Source of the DNA: Helichrysum umbraculigerum
Taxonomy: Eukaryota > Streptophyta > Magnoliopsida > Asterales > Asteraceae
Direction of reading: 5' to 3'
DNA: 64,000 bases
NCBI GenBank assembly: GCA_949592205.1
Contig: CATIUR010000001.1
Span: 314,926,250 to 314,990,249 of the forward strand
A program made the position numbers and the translations under genes. Below are positions 20,583 to 32,300 of this stretch, in pieces; position 1 is the stretch's first letter; each line of letters opens with the position of its first letter. Below the pieces are notes generated by a model. That model did not search any database. It had not been told where the DNA came from and worked only from the letters and a program-made list of their open reading frames with translations.

Positions 20583-22641
20583 CTCTGTCTGATTTCGTTC
20601 GTTGCTTAAAACGTCCGTATCTCCTTCGTTACGCGTCCGTTTGACCTGATTCTTTCGCCTGTGGGTTCGAAATTCCGTTACGCTTCTAATGATGCCAATA
20701 TCATAGAAATTGGGTGTGTAGAACTCAGGCGTAGCCGAAATGACTTTTAGTGGCTCTGAAAGTGCAGTGTCTTCTCCGTCTTTTGGCCGTTTCACTTGAT
20801 TCCAGATTTTTCCGTCTCGATTTTACCTATACAACAGATGGTAAAAGTTAGGAGGTGTGCCTTGATAGGAAAATGAGGTCGGAGGAATCGGCTTGTATTA
20901 AAATGCTGTGTTTTGTGCGGTTTCAGAGTGTTTTCAATGATTTTTACCACAACGTCTACTTTTGAACCACTTTAGTGAATTTTAATAAATAATCAATGTT
21001 TTGAAATGTTTTTCACTAAAGAAAGGTCCAAAATGTGAGGAATAAAGCTTCTAAAAACATGACTTTTTACGTCACATCAAAGTACTACCTACCTTGGGTG
21101 CAAGCAGTAAGTATAACTCAAGGTCGTTCTTTTATCGGAGCGAATTGAAATGAAGCGGATCACCAAAGATTAAGATCGCTAATAGGATGGGAAAGGTAGA
21201 TAGATTTTTGGTAGGTTTTGTTTTCTAAATTATCCTAAATGCGGTAAAATAAATAACGGAAATAAAAGATAGAGAGTAAGCAGACATATAGAGATGTGAT
21301 TGCTGAAACTTCAATAATTAGGGTTTCGGGATGATGTTCATTATAGATTTGATTGGAGATTCACCAGATAAATAACAGATATACTTTCGGTGTAAACACT
21401 AGGACCCTACGTTTTAGGTGAAACCCCAAAATCATTTGTCACTGGAATCCTAGGCTATCATGATTCTGATCAGATCAGACTGTTTTCAAACCCCACCGAA
21501 CTTTGCTTGAATAAAACAAAGTGACCCTTTAGGGTGCAGGCATAAGGCAACAGACCGCAATTTATCTACTGACCTTTCTTAACACCTAATTGTCTATTTG
21601 CTTTTACCATGGTGAATACTAATTGCATCCTATATATGTTAAACTGTTGGTTAATTAGGGTTTAGCATGTCTGGGTATTATTAATGACACAACCCTGTAT
21701 TTGTCTACTTTAAGCACATATTCAACCATCATAAACATAGACCCTCCTTTACATTCAGGCATTCATCCCTAGCAATAATCACGGTGTACAGGGCAGTTAG
21801 GCATTTCCACAATTTTCCAAACCCTAGATGTACTGGCGGTGTAGTGGGCATTTAAACATTTCCACAGCTTTTCAGATCTTAGGTGTACTGCGCAACAAGC
21901 ATTTCTACAGCTTTGATTCCTAGACCACAGTTCTAGAAGGATCACTTCTAGGTAATCCACGCTGAAACAATCCTATGGCATTTCCTTAGCTTCCACGTAT
22001 TTGTACTCCACACGAGGTGTTTCCAATGCTATACGAAGTACCGTGCCGTTACAAGGAGAGTTCATAGCTTCATACTGTAACTGGAGATGACTATGTTTAC
22101 ATAGTATTAGGGTTGATCAGATGCTATCCTAGGGCAACAGTCACGTGAAAGTCTGGAAAGGGTGACGAGAAACTAGATCTATATTCAGGATAAGTTTATC
22201 CAGATACACAGCATAACAATCTCCAATCATATAAATGAAACATTAATTTAACATCATCCCTACTCCTAATATCTACATTTCAACAATCACAATATTAAAC
22301 TACTCTATAAACATGGCAATGGTAAAGTACAAACTGAAATAACATACAGCACAAGCATTATAACAGTAAGTAAAGTTTAGATATCACCGGGAATACAGCA
22401 GCGTAATACTAGGATTACAAATAGTCTGAACTTGAAAAACTCGTTACAACAAGATTACCAAGCTAAACCTTCCTCTAGACTCGAACCGTAAGCTTAACTC
22501 TCTCTATTTCCTTCTAGATCTCTAGAGAGAGATTCTAGAGAGAGAAAGTAGAGAGAGAGAATGAAAGAAAGAAAATGAGAGAAACTTGAAAGTGAGAAAA
22601 TGAAGTGAGAATGAGGTATGAATGAAGTGTGGAGGTACCAC

Positions 22642-22651
22642 CTATTTATAG
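22642..22651 (-). promoter_or_regulatory. TATA box of Athila-2 LTR
   Basis: CTATAAATAG on the - strand with CT-rich leader after it and three CCGTATACGG-like palindromes at 22728-22777 before it. Confidence 0.65.
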
Positions 22652-23278
22652 TGAAAGCCTCAAACACATGTATAACTCGCGAAGCAGCACGTACAAGCAA
22701 ATAAAGCAGAAATGGGGGAAGGAGGGGTCGTATACGGCCTTAGAGGGGCCGTATATGGTTCCTGAGGCCATATACGGGCTCCGTCTGATTTCGTTCGTTG
22801 CTTAAAACACCCGTATCTCCTTCGTTATGCGTCTGTTTGACTTGATTCTTTCGCCTATGGCTTTGTAATTCCGTTACGCTTCTAATGGTACCAATCTCAT
22901 GTAAATTGGATGTGTAGAGCTTAGGCATATACGGAATGACTTTTTAGGTGTTTGTAGTCGTCGTATCTTCTCCGTTCTCTAACCTTTTTGCATGATTCTT
23001 GATTTTACGGACTCGTTTTTACCCGTATTATCATATGATAAGGTTAGAATGTGAATTTTATAAGGTAAATGAGGTTGGAAGATTTTACGGACTCGTTTTT
23101 ACCCGTCTTGTTTTGCTTGTTATTTGGACGTTTTTAGTGATTTTTGCAGCAATGTCTAAATATGGACTACTTTAGTGAATTTTAGTAAATAATAATCATT
23201 TTGTAATGTTTTCACTAAAGATGTGTCTAAAAAGTGTGGAATATTGTACTTAAAAACATGACTTTTTGCGTCACATCA

Positions 23279-24524
23279 AGTTATCCCACACTTAGACGTT
23301 GCTTGTCCTCAAGCAACACTCAGTTATGTTTTGGAAAACATTTTAAAATCTGATTTTTGGGTGAGTCAAAATAATTTCAAAAGATACAACTTCTAATAAA
23401 AGCAAGTCTATTTTGTAAATATGAATAAGGATAAGGTGATCCGTTCAGAAGCAAGAAGCAATTCTCTCAGGCATACTACCAACTCTCGAGATCTTGGAGT
23501 ACACATGACTAGGCGATCTCACTAAAGGTGGTCACTTAATTCACTCAAGTGTATCGGGTTTCCTAACATTCTAGAACAAACGAAATCGCTTAATAAGCTA
23601 GTCATGCAGCACTCATCGTCATAGGCTTGGTCGAGAATCGGATCTCCACCACTTAGGTGAGGACGGTGCTAACTATCCTAAGACATTCAACGGGTTGTAG
23701 TGTTTGGTGAGGGTTTAAGGGGTATGAATAGCGGTATGTTTTTGGTTGTAAGGGTTTGACTCATCTTAAAAATATAAGGTATTGAAAAACTTTATTTTAG
23801 AACGGAACGGAGAGTTTATTAGCTGCCCGTCTTCTATCGAATTTTCTTCTTTATGAGATGATACTTGAAGCACTTCAGCTTTATTAATGGAACTATTTTC
23901 TTTTTCTTTTCTTGATTTTCTTCTTTTTATTTTCTTTTCTCTTCAGAACTTCTTTGCTATAGAATTTCCAAGGATATTTTTGTTTTGATTCCTTCGGAAA
24001 CCCTTTTCGGAATTATGATCTTTGATCTTGGACTTCGATTCTTTTCACAGTGCCATTTTTTCGCACTTCTTTGAGATATAACTTCGGAGAACATGAAAGA
24101 GGAAGACTTGGGAGCATAATTGAAGAGGATGTTCCAAAAGATGTTTTTCACGACCTCAGAAATTCTAAGATAAGCTTTTGGGAATTTGGGTGAGTAGAGT
24201 TTATATTAGGGTTTTATATAAACGAAAGGTTTAGGCTCAACAGGGTTTTCTAAGCGGATCATCGATACTAAATATGAGTATCCGAAGGGTTTTGGGCTTG
24301 AAGAGATATGCAAAAATTGGGTTTAAATCCTAGGGAATGTCAAGGTCATCTAATTGTACCTATACCGCGTACGGTACACAACAATGTGGTCTCAAAACGT
24401 ATGTCTGGAGCAAGTTCTAATTCACAGATGCAAGCATCGGCACACACAAGAAATGAAAGTGAAGCATTAAAGATGAATGGTATTAGGCTCAAGATACCTC
24501 ACTACAAAATAGGGTTGTATGTGC
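23279..24524 (-). other. Athila-2 3' internal region, non-coding
   Basis: Starts with the purine region and the GTTGCTTG-TCCT-CAAGCAAC hairpin (23298-23317), includes a purine tract on the - strand (23894-23943), and tracks the Athila-3 region 9910-11190 until 24524, where foreign sequence begins. No gene. Confidence 0.8.
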
Positions 24525-24857
24525 TGTTAGAGTCCCCATGTTGTTCATACGCATATAGATACGTATGCGGGATCCGATTATTAGTATACGAGTGCGGAAT
24601 TCTCGTAAACTAATCATTGAGATTATACACAATATAATATGAACAAAATAACAAACACAATTCAAATATGAATAGGAGATAAATACTTTGGTAAAATAAA
24701 TCATTCATTAATAAATCAATTCGATTACAATAACTTAATGATTACAATAAACTAATGTTTAAATTACCAAAGAATTATACGTCTAAATTAATCCTAGATT
24801 AAAACTAACATTTGATCAACATCAAGACTTTAGCCTAAGATATTCCTAGATCATATC

Positions 24858-26208
24858 TGTTTGGGGCTAATGTTTATAGTTAGGATACAGGATCCTGAAG
24901 TCTCTAGATACTATTGAAAATTATATCTAGGATCATGCATATGTTCAGGATAAAGCTAAGACTAAGGATCCTGAGATTCTATGTTTATATGATACAGGTA
25001 ATCAAGATCTTGGATATATCCAGGATCACACTTGGATCAAGGATCCCGATTATAGATGAGTATTTAGATATATTCAAGATCCTGAGTACTGTAGAAATCT
25101 TAAATATACTCAGGATCTCACATATGTTTAGGATCTCGGATGATAAGGATCCCAGATATGTTAAGTATCTTGGAATCAGATGTTACTAATGTTTGTTTGT
25201 TAGTTTGTGTTCAGGATCTTGGATATTCAGGATCCCGGGCGATTAGGATCCAGGATATATTCGGTATCCTGAGTAAAATGTCACTAATCTTTATTTGACC
25301 GTTATGTACCTTGACCAAGTCTACAAGGAGTTAAACGTGGGTCAATCATGCCTATATTTAAGGATCAAGTCGAGAAGAAGTCAAGAAAAACGTGTAAAAA
25401 GGCTGGGTCAATATGGAAGACTGGAGGATCCCGAGAATCTCGGAGGATCCCTGATTTTTAGGAAAGTTAGTTATATTGTAAATGCTATATAAACAGAGGC
25501 AAATGATCGTAGGAACCATCTTTTTCTCTGCACATACACTACTGATACACCACTAAAACACCAAAAACACACTATCACTTCACCGATTCATCACCGTTAA
25601 CACTCTAGATCGATCATTTGCGCTCTTTCTTTGTATTATCCTGATTTTGAAGTAATAATATCAACAAAGGCAAGGATCGATTGATCCTTCCCGAGGTTTT
25701 ATGCCGGCGATCAACCTTGATCAAGGGCTTTCCTCGTATATCCTTGTGTCGATCGCATTTACTTTACATTTTCGTCGTTTAATTTGCATTTCATTGATCT
25801 TTTGATCATAAATTCTGCATTATCCTGATTTTATCATAAGTTTACGTATTTATTTTGTTTCTAATCATCTTTTTATCACAATTATTGCATTATCATTCTG
25901 TTTCATGCATTTTTATTGACCGTAATTATATTTTTATTGCATAACTTGCATTATCCTGAAAATACTTTGCATTTTACTTAAACTTTTGGAATAATCTTGT
26001 TTATAAACACTTGTTTTCGTTATTAATCATCTCTTTAACAAGGATCAACGTTTATATATACATAAACCATGTTTTTCATTCAAAATTGTTAATTACTAAT
26101 ATAGATAATCGTGTTTCCACGTAATTATCTTGAAAGTAACTTCAAGCACACTACCTCACAAACTAGATTTGATCACTTAATTGCCTTGGGTAATTTTTGA
26201 CCAAAACA
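24858..26208 (+). repeat. 5' LTR of the Tat-like element
   Basis: The upstream half carries the word AGGATC with varied ends (AGGATCCTG, AGGATCCCG, AGGATCTTG) about every 15-40 bases from 24888 to 25450. A TATA box TATATAAA lies at 25486-25493. The downstream part is A/T-rich and ends at the primer site. Confidence 0.92.
25486..25493 (+). promoter_or_regulatory. TATA box of the Tat-like 5' LTR
   Basis: TATATAAA within GCTATATAAACAGAGGC; the 3' LTR has the same at 45462-45469. Confidence 0.7.
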
Positions 26209-26211
26209 GTT

Positions 26212-26229
26212 TGGCGCCCACCGTGGGGC
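26212..26229 (+). other. Primer binding site, tRNA-Lys(CUU)-like
   Basis: TGGCGCCCACCGTGGGGC, three bases after the LTR, is complementary to the 3' end of plant tRNA-Lys(CUU) as I recall it. Confidence 0.8.
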
Positions 26230-26303
26230 AAGTGGTGCTTTTCATAATCAAATTCTTGTTAAACTCCTTGTTAAATCACTTTTTTCAAAGGTTTTTGTCA
26301 AAA

Positions 26304-26812
26304 ATGTCGACACAAGGACAACCTATATCTTCTATTGTGCCATCATCGACATCTATGATGACTAATCTACCTCCTGCTTCCCCTCCTTCATCATCACAAC
26401 GGGGACCAGAGAATATCTATAGGAGGACGACTTCCACAGGATCTACCTTCTTAGGATCCGGGATCACAGATCAGGATCCCGTTATTATTTCTAACAGGAA
26501 TATTGTGGCTTTGTTTTCACAGGTGAAAGAGCCATTGGGACGTGTGGAACAGAGTAACGAGGCCCTGAAGAAGGATCTTGAAAGCTTGAACGGAAGAATC
26601 AACACTCCCCCTAATCAGGATACTACTCCTTTTCGGAGCAGGATCCTGGATTTCAACACTCCAACATTTTCAAGTATTGGAGCAAATTGCATTGCCATGC
26701 AAGGAACTACTGGGATCTTGACACCTCAGGATCCTGAGAAGACTCCAGGATCCTCAATCATGTCGCCTAACAGTGGTAATATATCTTATGGTTGTTCTTT
26801 TGGTACTAACAA
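26304..26812 (+). pseudogene. Tat-like Gag, N-terminal part, interrupted by the Tekay insertion
   Basis: Starts at ATG 26304 (MSTQGQPISS), 75 bases after the primer site. The first 170 residues are Ser/Pro/Thr-rich with a short helical stretch (VKEPLGRVEQSNEALKKDLE). The frame is cut at 26812 by the Tekay LTR and resumes in the same frame at 37110, once one AACAA duplication is removed. The coding DNA itself is full of GGATCC-like words, as in the LTR. Confidence 0.82.
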
Positions 26813-27132
26813 TGTAACACCCCCGAAATTCACTGTTTTGCGGAAGCATAGTTTGGGGTGTTACTAATCAAATATCACAGCACAAAGGTAGAGTAAACGA
26901 CATCTATATGCAACGTTTGTAAATTAGTTACATTCCATAGATATATTGTTTGAAAACTTAGTGTTTTCGTATACAAGATGTAGTTTCCCTAGAGTCCGCG
27001 CGTGTAGCGGGAGATTCTATTACATAATCAAAATATACAAAAGATAATGCTAAGAATCTCCGTTAATGCAGTTGTGTTGAAATCATGCGACTCTAGCTAA
27101 AATCCTGGAGTAATCCTACTCCATCCGGGTAC

Positions 27133-27678
27133 CTGAGAAAACATGCTAAAAAGTGTCAACCAAAAGGTTGGTGAATCTCACAGGTTTGTAAGTAATATCG
27201 GCTTTGAACACGAGATTTCATTAGTAATGCCCGTAGGCGTAAAAATCAGCCATTGCAATCCAGCAATCGTAAAATCAGTATTTGCAGTCCAGCAAATGTA
27301 AATAAGTAAGTTTATACCGTTGCCATGAGGCTCATAATCGAAGCTTAACCCGTAAGTAATAAGTTTGCTCCCGTGACATGCTCGTAGTTGAGCAAGCATC
27401 AGTAACGAATAAGTAGTCACCCGTTTCTACGTGTAAATCAGTACGTGGCAGCGCTACTGCCCCGGGTGGGGAGGGTCATTTCCCTAATGGATCCATTAAC
27501 TAGTGTTCGCGCTTAAGTCCATAACTAACGATATATGATGGAGAGACTTCTGTTTGTAAGTAAACTCATGCAATTTCGTTTGGTATAGTAAACAGTTTAG
27601 TACTTGTGTTCAAGAAAATCAGTAGCATGTATCTCCCCCAGTAAGATAAAACAGTAAAAGTGGGGCCGTAAGACTCAC
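27133..27678 (-). other. Predicted LTR leader intron (546 bases)
   Basis: The - strand donor is GGTGAGTCTTACGGCCCC (GT at 27678). The acceptor is TTTTAGCATGTTTTCTCAG with AG at 27134-27133. The right LTR has the same signals at 35603 and 35058. No minisatellite is inside this version. Confidence 0.58.
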
Positions 27679-28020
27679 CTAAGTCTTGTAGTAATCAGTT
27701 GCAATTAGCAAGTAGTAAGTAAAGCAAGTAGGTTCTCTGAACCCGTAACCTTCAAATGCCTATTCATATGAAGTTATGTAAGTATGCGTCTCACGAGACG
27801 TTTCGTTTAGTTGTACACAACTAGTATAGCCAATGTTTGTCCGTATGTTTGTAATTGTTCGTTTGTTGAAAAACATGTTTGGGCCCGTTGGTGATGGTTT
27901 GTAGCAAAATTTCTAAAATGTTGACTTTGCTACAGTAAATTGCTACAGTACTGCTACAGTAAAATTTGACTTTTTTGTACAGTAACTTTGACTTTAAAAT
28001 CTTGGTTTTCTGTGTTTTTG

Positions 28021-28265
28021 CGACACAATCTGCGACACTAAAGTTTGGTATGCGACACAGTGGTTGTGTCGCATAGGAATGCGACACAAGAGCCCTGCGA
28101 CACAGTGATTGTGTCGCAAAAGCTTGCGATGCTAAATCAATAGCGACATAAGGGTTGTGTCGTATAATGTTTACGACACAAAGGTACGACACAGAGTACG
28201 ACATAAAATACGACACAACATGGTTTATGCGACATAGTATGCGACACAAACGTTGTGTCGCAAAG
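28021..28265 (-). repeat. TGCGACACA / TGTGTCGCA palindrome cluster
   Basis: About 14 half-sites in both orientations within 245 bases, several as close inverted pairs such as TGCGACACA..TGTGTCGCA. The duplicate is in the right LTR (35946-36189). It lies upstream of the predicted splice donor, so in predicted exon 1. Confidence 0.88.
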
Positions 28266-29179
28266 ATGAACATCAGTCCAGAAACTTTCGGGTTTCGTGA
28301 TTTTCCGACCAAAAACGCAAATCTAACCCATTTTTGAGCTATAAAATCGTGTATTCTTCATGTATTAGGTTATATCTAAGTTGTGTACACATCAAAACAT
28401 CAAAACATTACACCAAATTGAATAGATCTAAGATTTTAGAAATTTCTTACTTTTGCAAATCGAGCTAAATGGAGGATGAGATGATGAAAACGATCTTGAT
28501 ATTCTTGTTCCACTCGTGTTGGTGATTCCGAATATGTAATTTTTGTGGTCGAGTTTTGATTCCGAAAATTTGGTAGTATTTTGAGGTTGAGAGAGTTTAT
28601 GTGTGTGTGTATTTTGGAAGTAATAAAAATGAAAGAAGAAATGGGGAGTGGGAAGGGTGTTGGCTGATCCAAGAGACAAGGGAGGGGAAAACATCCCTCA
28701 AAACACGGTATTTACTCCGTGTCCTAATCGATTAATCGTTTGCTTTTAGTATTTAACCAAACAGTTATATTTTTAAAATGTAACTGGAGTATTTAAATAA
28801 AAATACATTGAAATTAATAATAAAAACATTTGTCGCAATATTTTAATTATTAAGTCGCGTTTATTACGTTTTGTTGCGTTAGTTAAAATGTCGTCGCGAT
28901 GATATATAAATAATGCTCGTTCGGTTGCGTATTTTATATAACAAAATACGTTCTCATTATTTAAGTAAATTTTTGTCACCAACGTCCAAGTAAACTGTGT
29001 CGGACTCCGTCCGGTTAATTCGCACGATTTATCCAAATCGCGTAAGTACACACACATATATATAAATCACTTTATATATATATACAAATAGAGCCTGTAA
29101 TTAGTCCTATTACATACTAATTACAACTAGTTACAAACAATTAGGCATAATTAATTATTCTAATTATGCAGGTGTTACA

Positions 29180-29189
29180 TTCTCCCCTT
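29180..29189 (-). other. Polypurine tract of the Tekay element
   Basis: AAGGGGAGAA on the - strand, directly abutting the left LTR. Confidence 0.9.
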
Positions 29190-29317
29190 GTTAAAGAAAT
29201 TTCGTCCCGAAATTAGCTTGAGTGCACGGACGGTGCGTTATCTTGGAAGAGATGTGGGTATTTCTGTCGCATTTGGTCTTCCCGTTCCCAGGTGAACTCA
29301 GGGCCGCGCCTAGAATT

Positions 29318-32300
29318 TCACCTGACCTTTACGATGGGAATACGACTCTGTTTCAATCGTTTGACCTCACGGTCCATGATTTCCATAGGTTCCTCGACGA
29401 AATGAAGTTTATCATCGATTTGAATTTCGTCGAGCGGTATAATCAGTGTCTCGTCAGACAGACATTTCTTCAAGTTAGAAATGTGGAATGTGTTGTGTAC
29501 GCTGCTAAGTTCAGCAGGAAGTTGCAGGCGGTATGCCACTAGACCAATCCTTTCTAGAATTTCGAATGGTCCGATGTATCTAGGATTTAGTTTGCCTCGC
29601 TTTCCGAATCGAATGACACCCTTCCACGGTGCCACTTTGAGAAGTACCTTGTCCCCTACCTGGAACTCAAGGTGTTTGCGTCTCACGTCAGCATAGCTTT
29701 TCTGACGATCACGTGCGGCTTTCAACCGGTTTTGAATACCAACGATTTTCTCAGTAGTTTCTTGAATGATATCTGGACCCGTGAGTTGGGAATCTCCTAA
29801 CTCAGTCCAACAGATAGGTGATCGGCATTTACGCCCGTAAAGTGCCTCGAAGGGTGCAGCCTTTATGCTGGTATGGTAACTGTTGTTGTACGAGAACTCG
29901 CACAACGGTAAGTGATTTTCCCAAGAAGTACCGAAGTCAACTACGCAGGCTCGTAGCATATCCTCCAGTGTTTGAATAGTTCGCTCGCTTTGGCCATCGG
30001 TTTGCGGGTGATAAGCAGTACTCATATCCAGACGAGTACCAAGAGATTTCTGTAGTGATTGCCAAAAGTTAGAAGTGAAACGGCTGTCCCTATCCGAGAT
30101 GATCGAGATAGGTACACCGTGTCGCGAGATGATTTCTTTGACGTAGATGCGAGTCAGACGCTCCATCTTGTCGGTTTCCTTGATGGCCAGAAAATGAGCA
30201 GATTTCGTGAGACGGTCCACGATCACCCAAATGGTATCGCAACCACTCGAAGTTTTCGGTAGTTTGGTAATGAAGTCCATGGAAATCTGTTCCCATTTCC
30301 ATTGAGGAATTTCAGGTTGTTGGAGCAACCCCGAGGGTCTTTGGTGTTCGGCCTTGACTTTGGAACAGGTTAGGCATTTACTGACGTACAAGGCAATGTC
30401 AGCTTTCATGTTAGGCCACCAATACAACCCTTTGACGTCATGATACATCTTATCAGAACCAAGATGTATAGAGTATCGAGATTTGTGAGCTTCAGCCATC
30501 ACCAAATCTCGCAAGTTTCCGAATTTGGGTAACCACACCCGGTTAGAGAAGTATCGAGTTCCATCGGGTTTGATTTCGAATTGTTTATCCAAGCCTCGCA
30601 AGGCTTCATTTTTCAAGTTTTCATCGTTGAGTGCTTCAAGTTGAGCGGTAAGGATCTGAGCAGGAAGCTCGTTATGAATTGTCATAGAAAGTGCTCGGAC
30701 TCGAAGGGGTTTCACTCGTTCTTTTCGGCTTAAGGCATCGGCAACTACGTTAGCCTTGCCCGGATGGTATTTGATCTCGCAGTCGTAGTCACTAAGTAAC
30801 TCAACCCAGCGACGTTGTCTCATGTTTAGATCTTTCTGATCGAATATGTGTTGGAGACTTTTGTGATCAGTGAAGATAGTGCTTTTCGTACCGTAGAGAT
30901 AATGTCTCCAGATTTTCAATGCGAAGACCACAGCACCTAACTCGAGGTCGTGGGTCGTATAGTTTTTCTCGTGAATTTTTAGTTGTCGTGAGGCATAGGC
31001 AATGACTTTTTCTCGTTGCATCAACACACAACCAAGTCCTTGGTGTGAGGCATCGCAGTAAACTACGAAATCGTCGGTGCCTTCGGGTAAGGACAAGATT
31101 GGTGCACTGCAAAGTTTGTTTTTCAATAGCTGGAAAGCTGACTCTTGCTTATCAGTCCAATCGAACTTCTTATCTTTCTGAGTCAGTGTGGTTAGGGGAA
31201 CAGCTATTCTTGAAAAGTTTTCGATGAATCGGCGGTAATAACCAGCAAGACCTAAGAATTGTCTCACTTCGGTTGGAGTGGTCGGTGACTCCCAGCCCTT
31301 GATTGCTTCAATCTTGGCCGGATCAACATGAATTCCTTGGCTGTCAATCACGTGCCCGAGGAATTGAACGGTTCGAATCCAGAACTCACACTTAGAGAAT
31401 TTGGCATATAACTCTTCGTGTTTCAGAAGTCCTAGAATGGTTTTCAGATGTTGAGCATGTTCCTGCTCGTTGCGAGAGTAAATCAGAATATCGTCGATGA
31501 ACACAATGACGAATTTGTCAAGATATGGTTTGCACACCCGATTCATAAGGTCCATGAATACGGCCGGCGCGTTGGTTAAACCGAATGGCATCACTTGGAA
31601 TTCGTAATGCCCATAACGAGTTCGGAAAGCTGTCTTTGGAATATCATTGTCGCGAACTCGGAGTTGATGATAACCTGACCGTAGATCAATCTTTGAGTAA
31701 ACACTCGATCCCTGGAGTTGGTCAAATAGGTCATCGATTCTGGGAAGTGGATACCGATTCTTTATGGTTAGCTTATTCAGCTCTCGGTAATCGATACACA
31801 TGCGGAAAGATCCATCTTTCTTTTTCACGAATAAGACCGGAGCTCCCCAAGGCGAGGAACTTGGTCGAATGAATCCTCTGTCCAGGAGTTCCTGTAGTTG
31901 GTTAGACAACTCCTGCATTTCGGATGGTGCTAAACGGTAAGGGGCTCGTGCCACGGGTGCAGCTCCTGGCACAAGTTCGATTTGAAATTCGATTTGCCTA
32001 GGTGGCGGAAGTCCGGGCAAGTCTTCAGGAAAGACTTCCGGGAAATCCCGCACGATCGGAACATCCTCAAGTCGCTTCTCCTCCGACTTCTTCTCCGTTA
32101 CATGTGCGAGGATGGCTTGATACCCTTTTCGTAGATATCTTCTAGTTTTCAGACAGGAGACAATATTCAGATTCTGTCTGCCGGTCTCCCCTTGTAGGAC
32201 TAAGGTTCCACCGGAGATAAGAGGTATGCGAACGAGTTTGTCATGACAGATGATTTCAGCTCGGTGCTTGGATAACCAATCCATACCGACAATAATATCG

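Larger units (their letters stand above)
7463..21079 (-). mobile_element. Athila-3: full-length Athila element with mutated gag-pol
   Basis: Two 2,447 bp LTRs (7463-9909 and 18633-21079) flank an 8.7 kb interior, with AAGTA duplications at 7458-7462 and 21080-21084. On the - strand the order is LTR, tRNA-Asp primer site, gag, protease, reverse transcriptase, RNase H, integrase, an extra downstream frame, a 2 kb 3' region, purine tract, LTR. The RT and integrase motifs are of Athila type (FMDD box, LPPPTSVK, FLGHAGFYRRFI). I count seven in-frame stops and two frameshifts, so the copy is not autonomous. By eye the LTRs differ by about 2%, so it is older than the Tekay copy. Confidence 0.95.
18633..21079 (-). 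repeat. 5' LTR of Athila-3 (right)
   Basis: 2,447 bp, the same length as the left copy, ending GTCACATCA at 21079 before the AAGTA duplication. TATA-like CTATAAATAG at 20412-20403 (- strand); palindrome cluster CCGTATACGG at 20490-20582. This LTR would drive the element. Confidence 0.95.
7352..24524 (-). mobile_element. Athila-2: 3' LTR and 3' internal region, split by Athila-3
   Basis: The LTR is in two pieces, 7352-7462 and 21085-23278, joined by removing Athila-3 and one copy of its AAGTA duplication. This gives 2,305 bp, close to the 2,447 and 2,376 bp of the other Athila LTRs. A TATA-like CTATTTATAG lies at 22642-22651 (- strand) with three CCGTATACGG-type palindromes upstream of it (22728-22777). 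The internal 3' region runs 23279-24524 and stops at a foreign junction at 24525, next to words (GTTGTATGTG) that continue differently in Athila-3 and Athila-4. The coding part is not in the window. Confidence 0.85.
26813..29179 (-). repeat. 3' LTR of the Tekay element (left)
   Basis: TGTAACACCCCC at 26813 to GGTGTTACA at 29179 on the + strand. Read on the - strand it includes a cluster of TGCGACACA / TGTGTCGCA inverted half-sites (28021-28265) and then a predicted leader intron (27678 to 27133). Small open frames in it are repeated in the right LTR and look incidental. Confidence 0.95.

Noticed and set aside
27178..28312. Open frames inside the Tekay LTR, repeated at 35103-36198
   Set aside because: Their duplication only reflects the two LTRs. 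They cover the predicted intron and palindrome cluster and have no domain.
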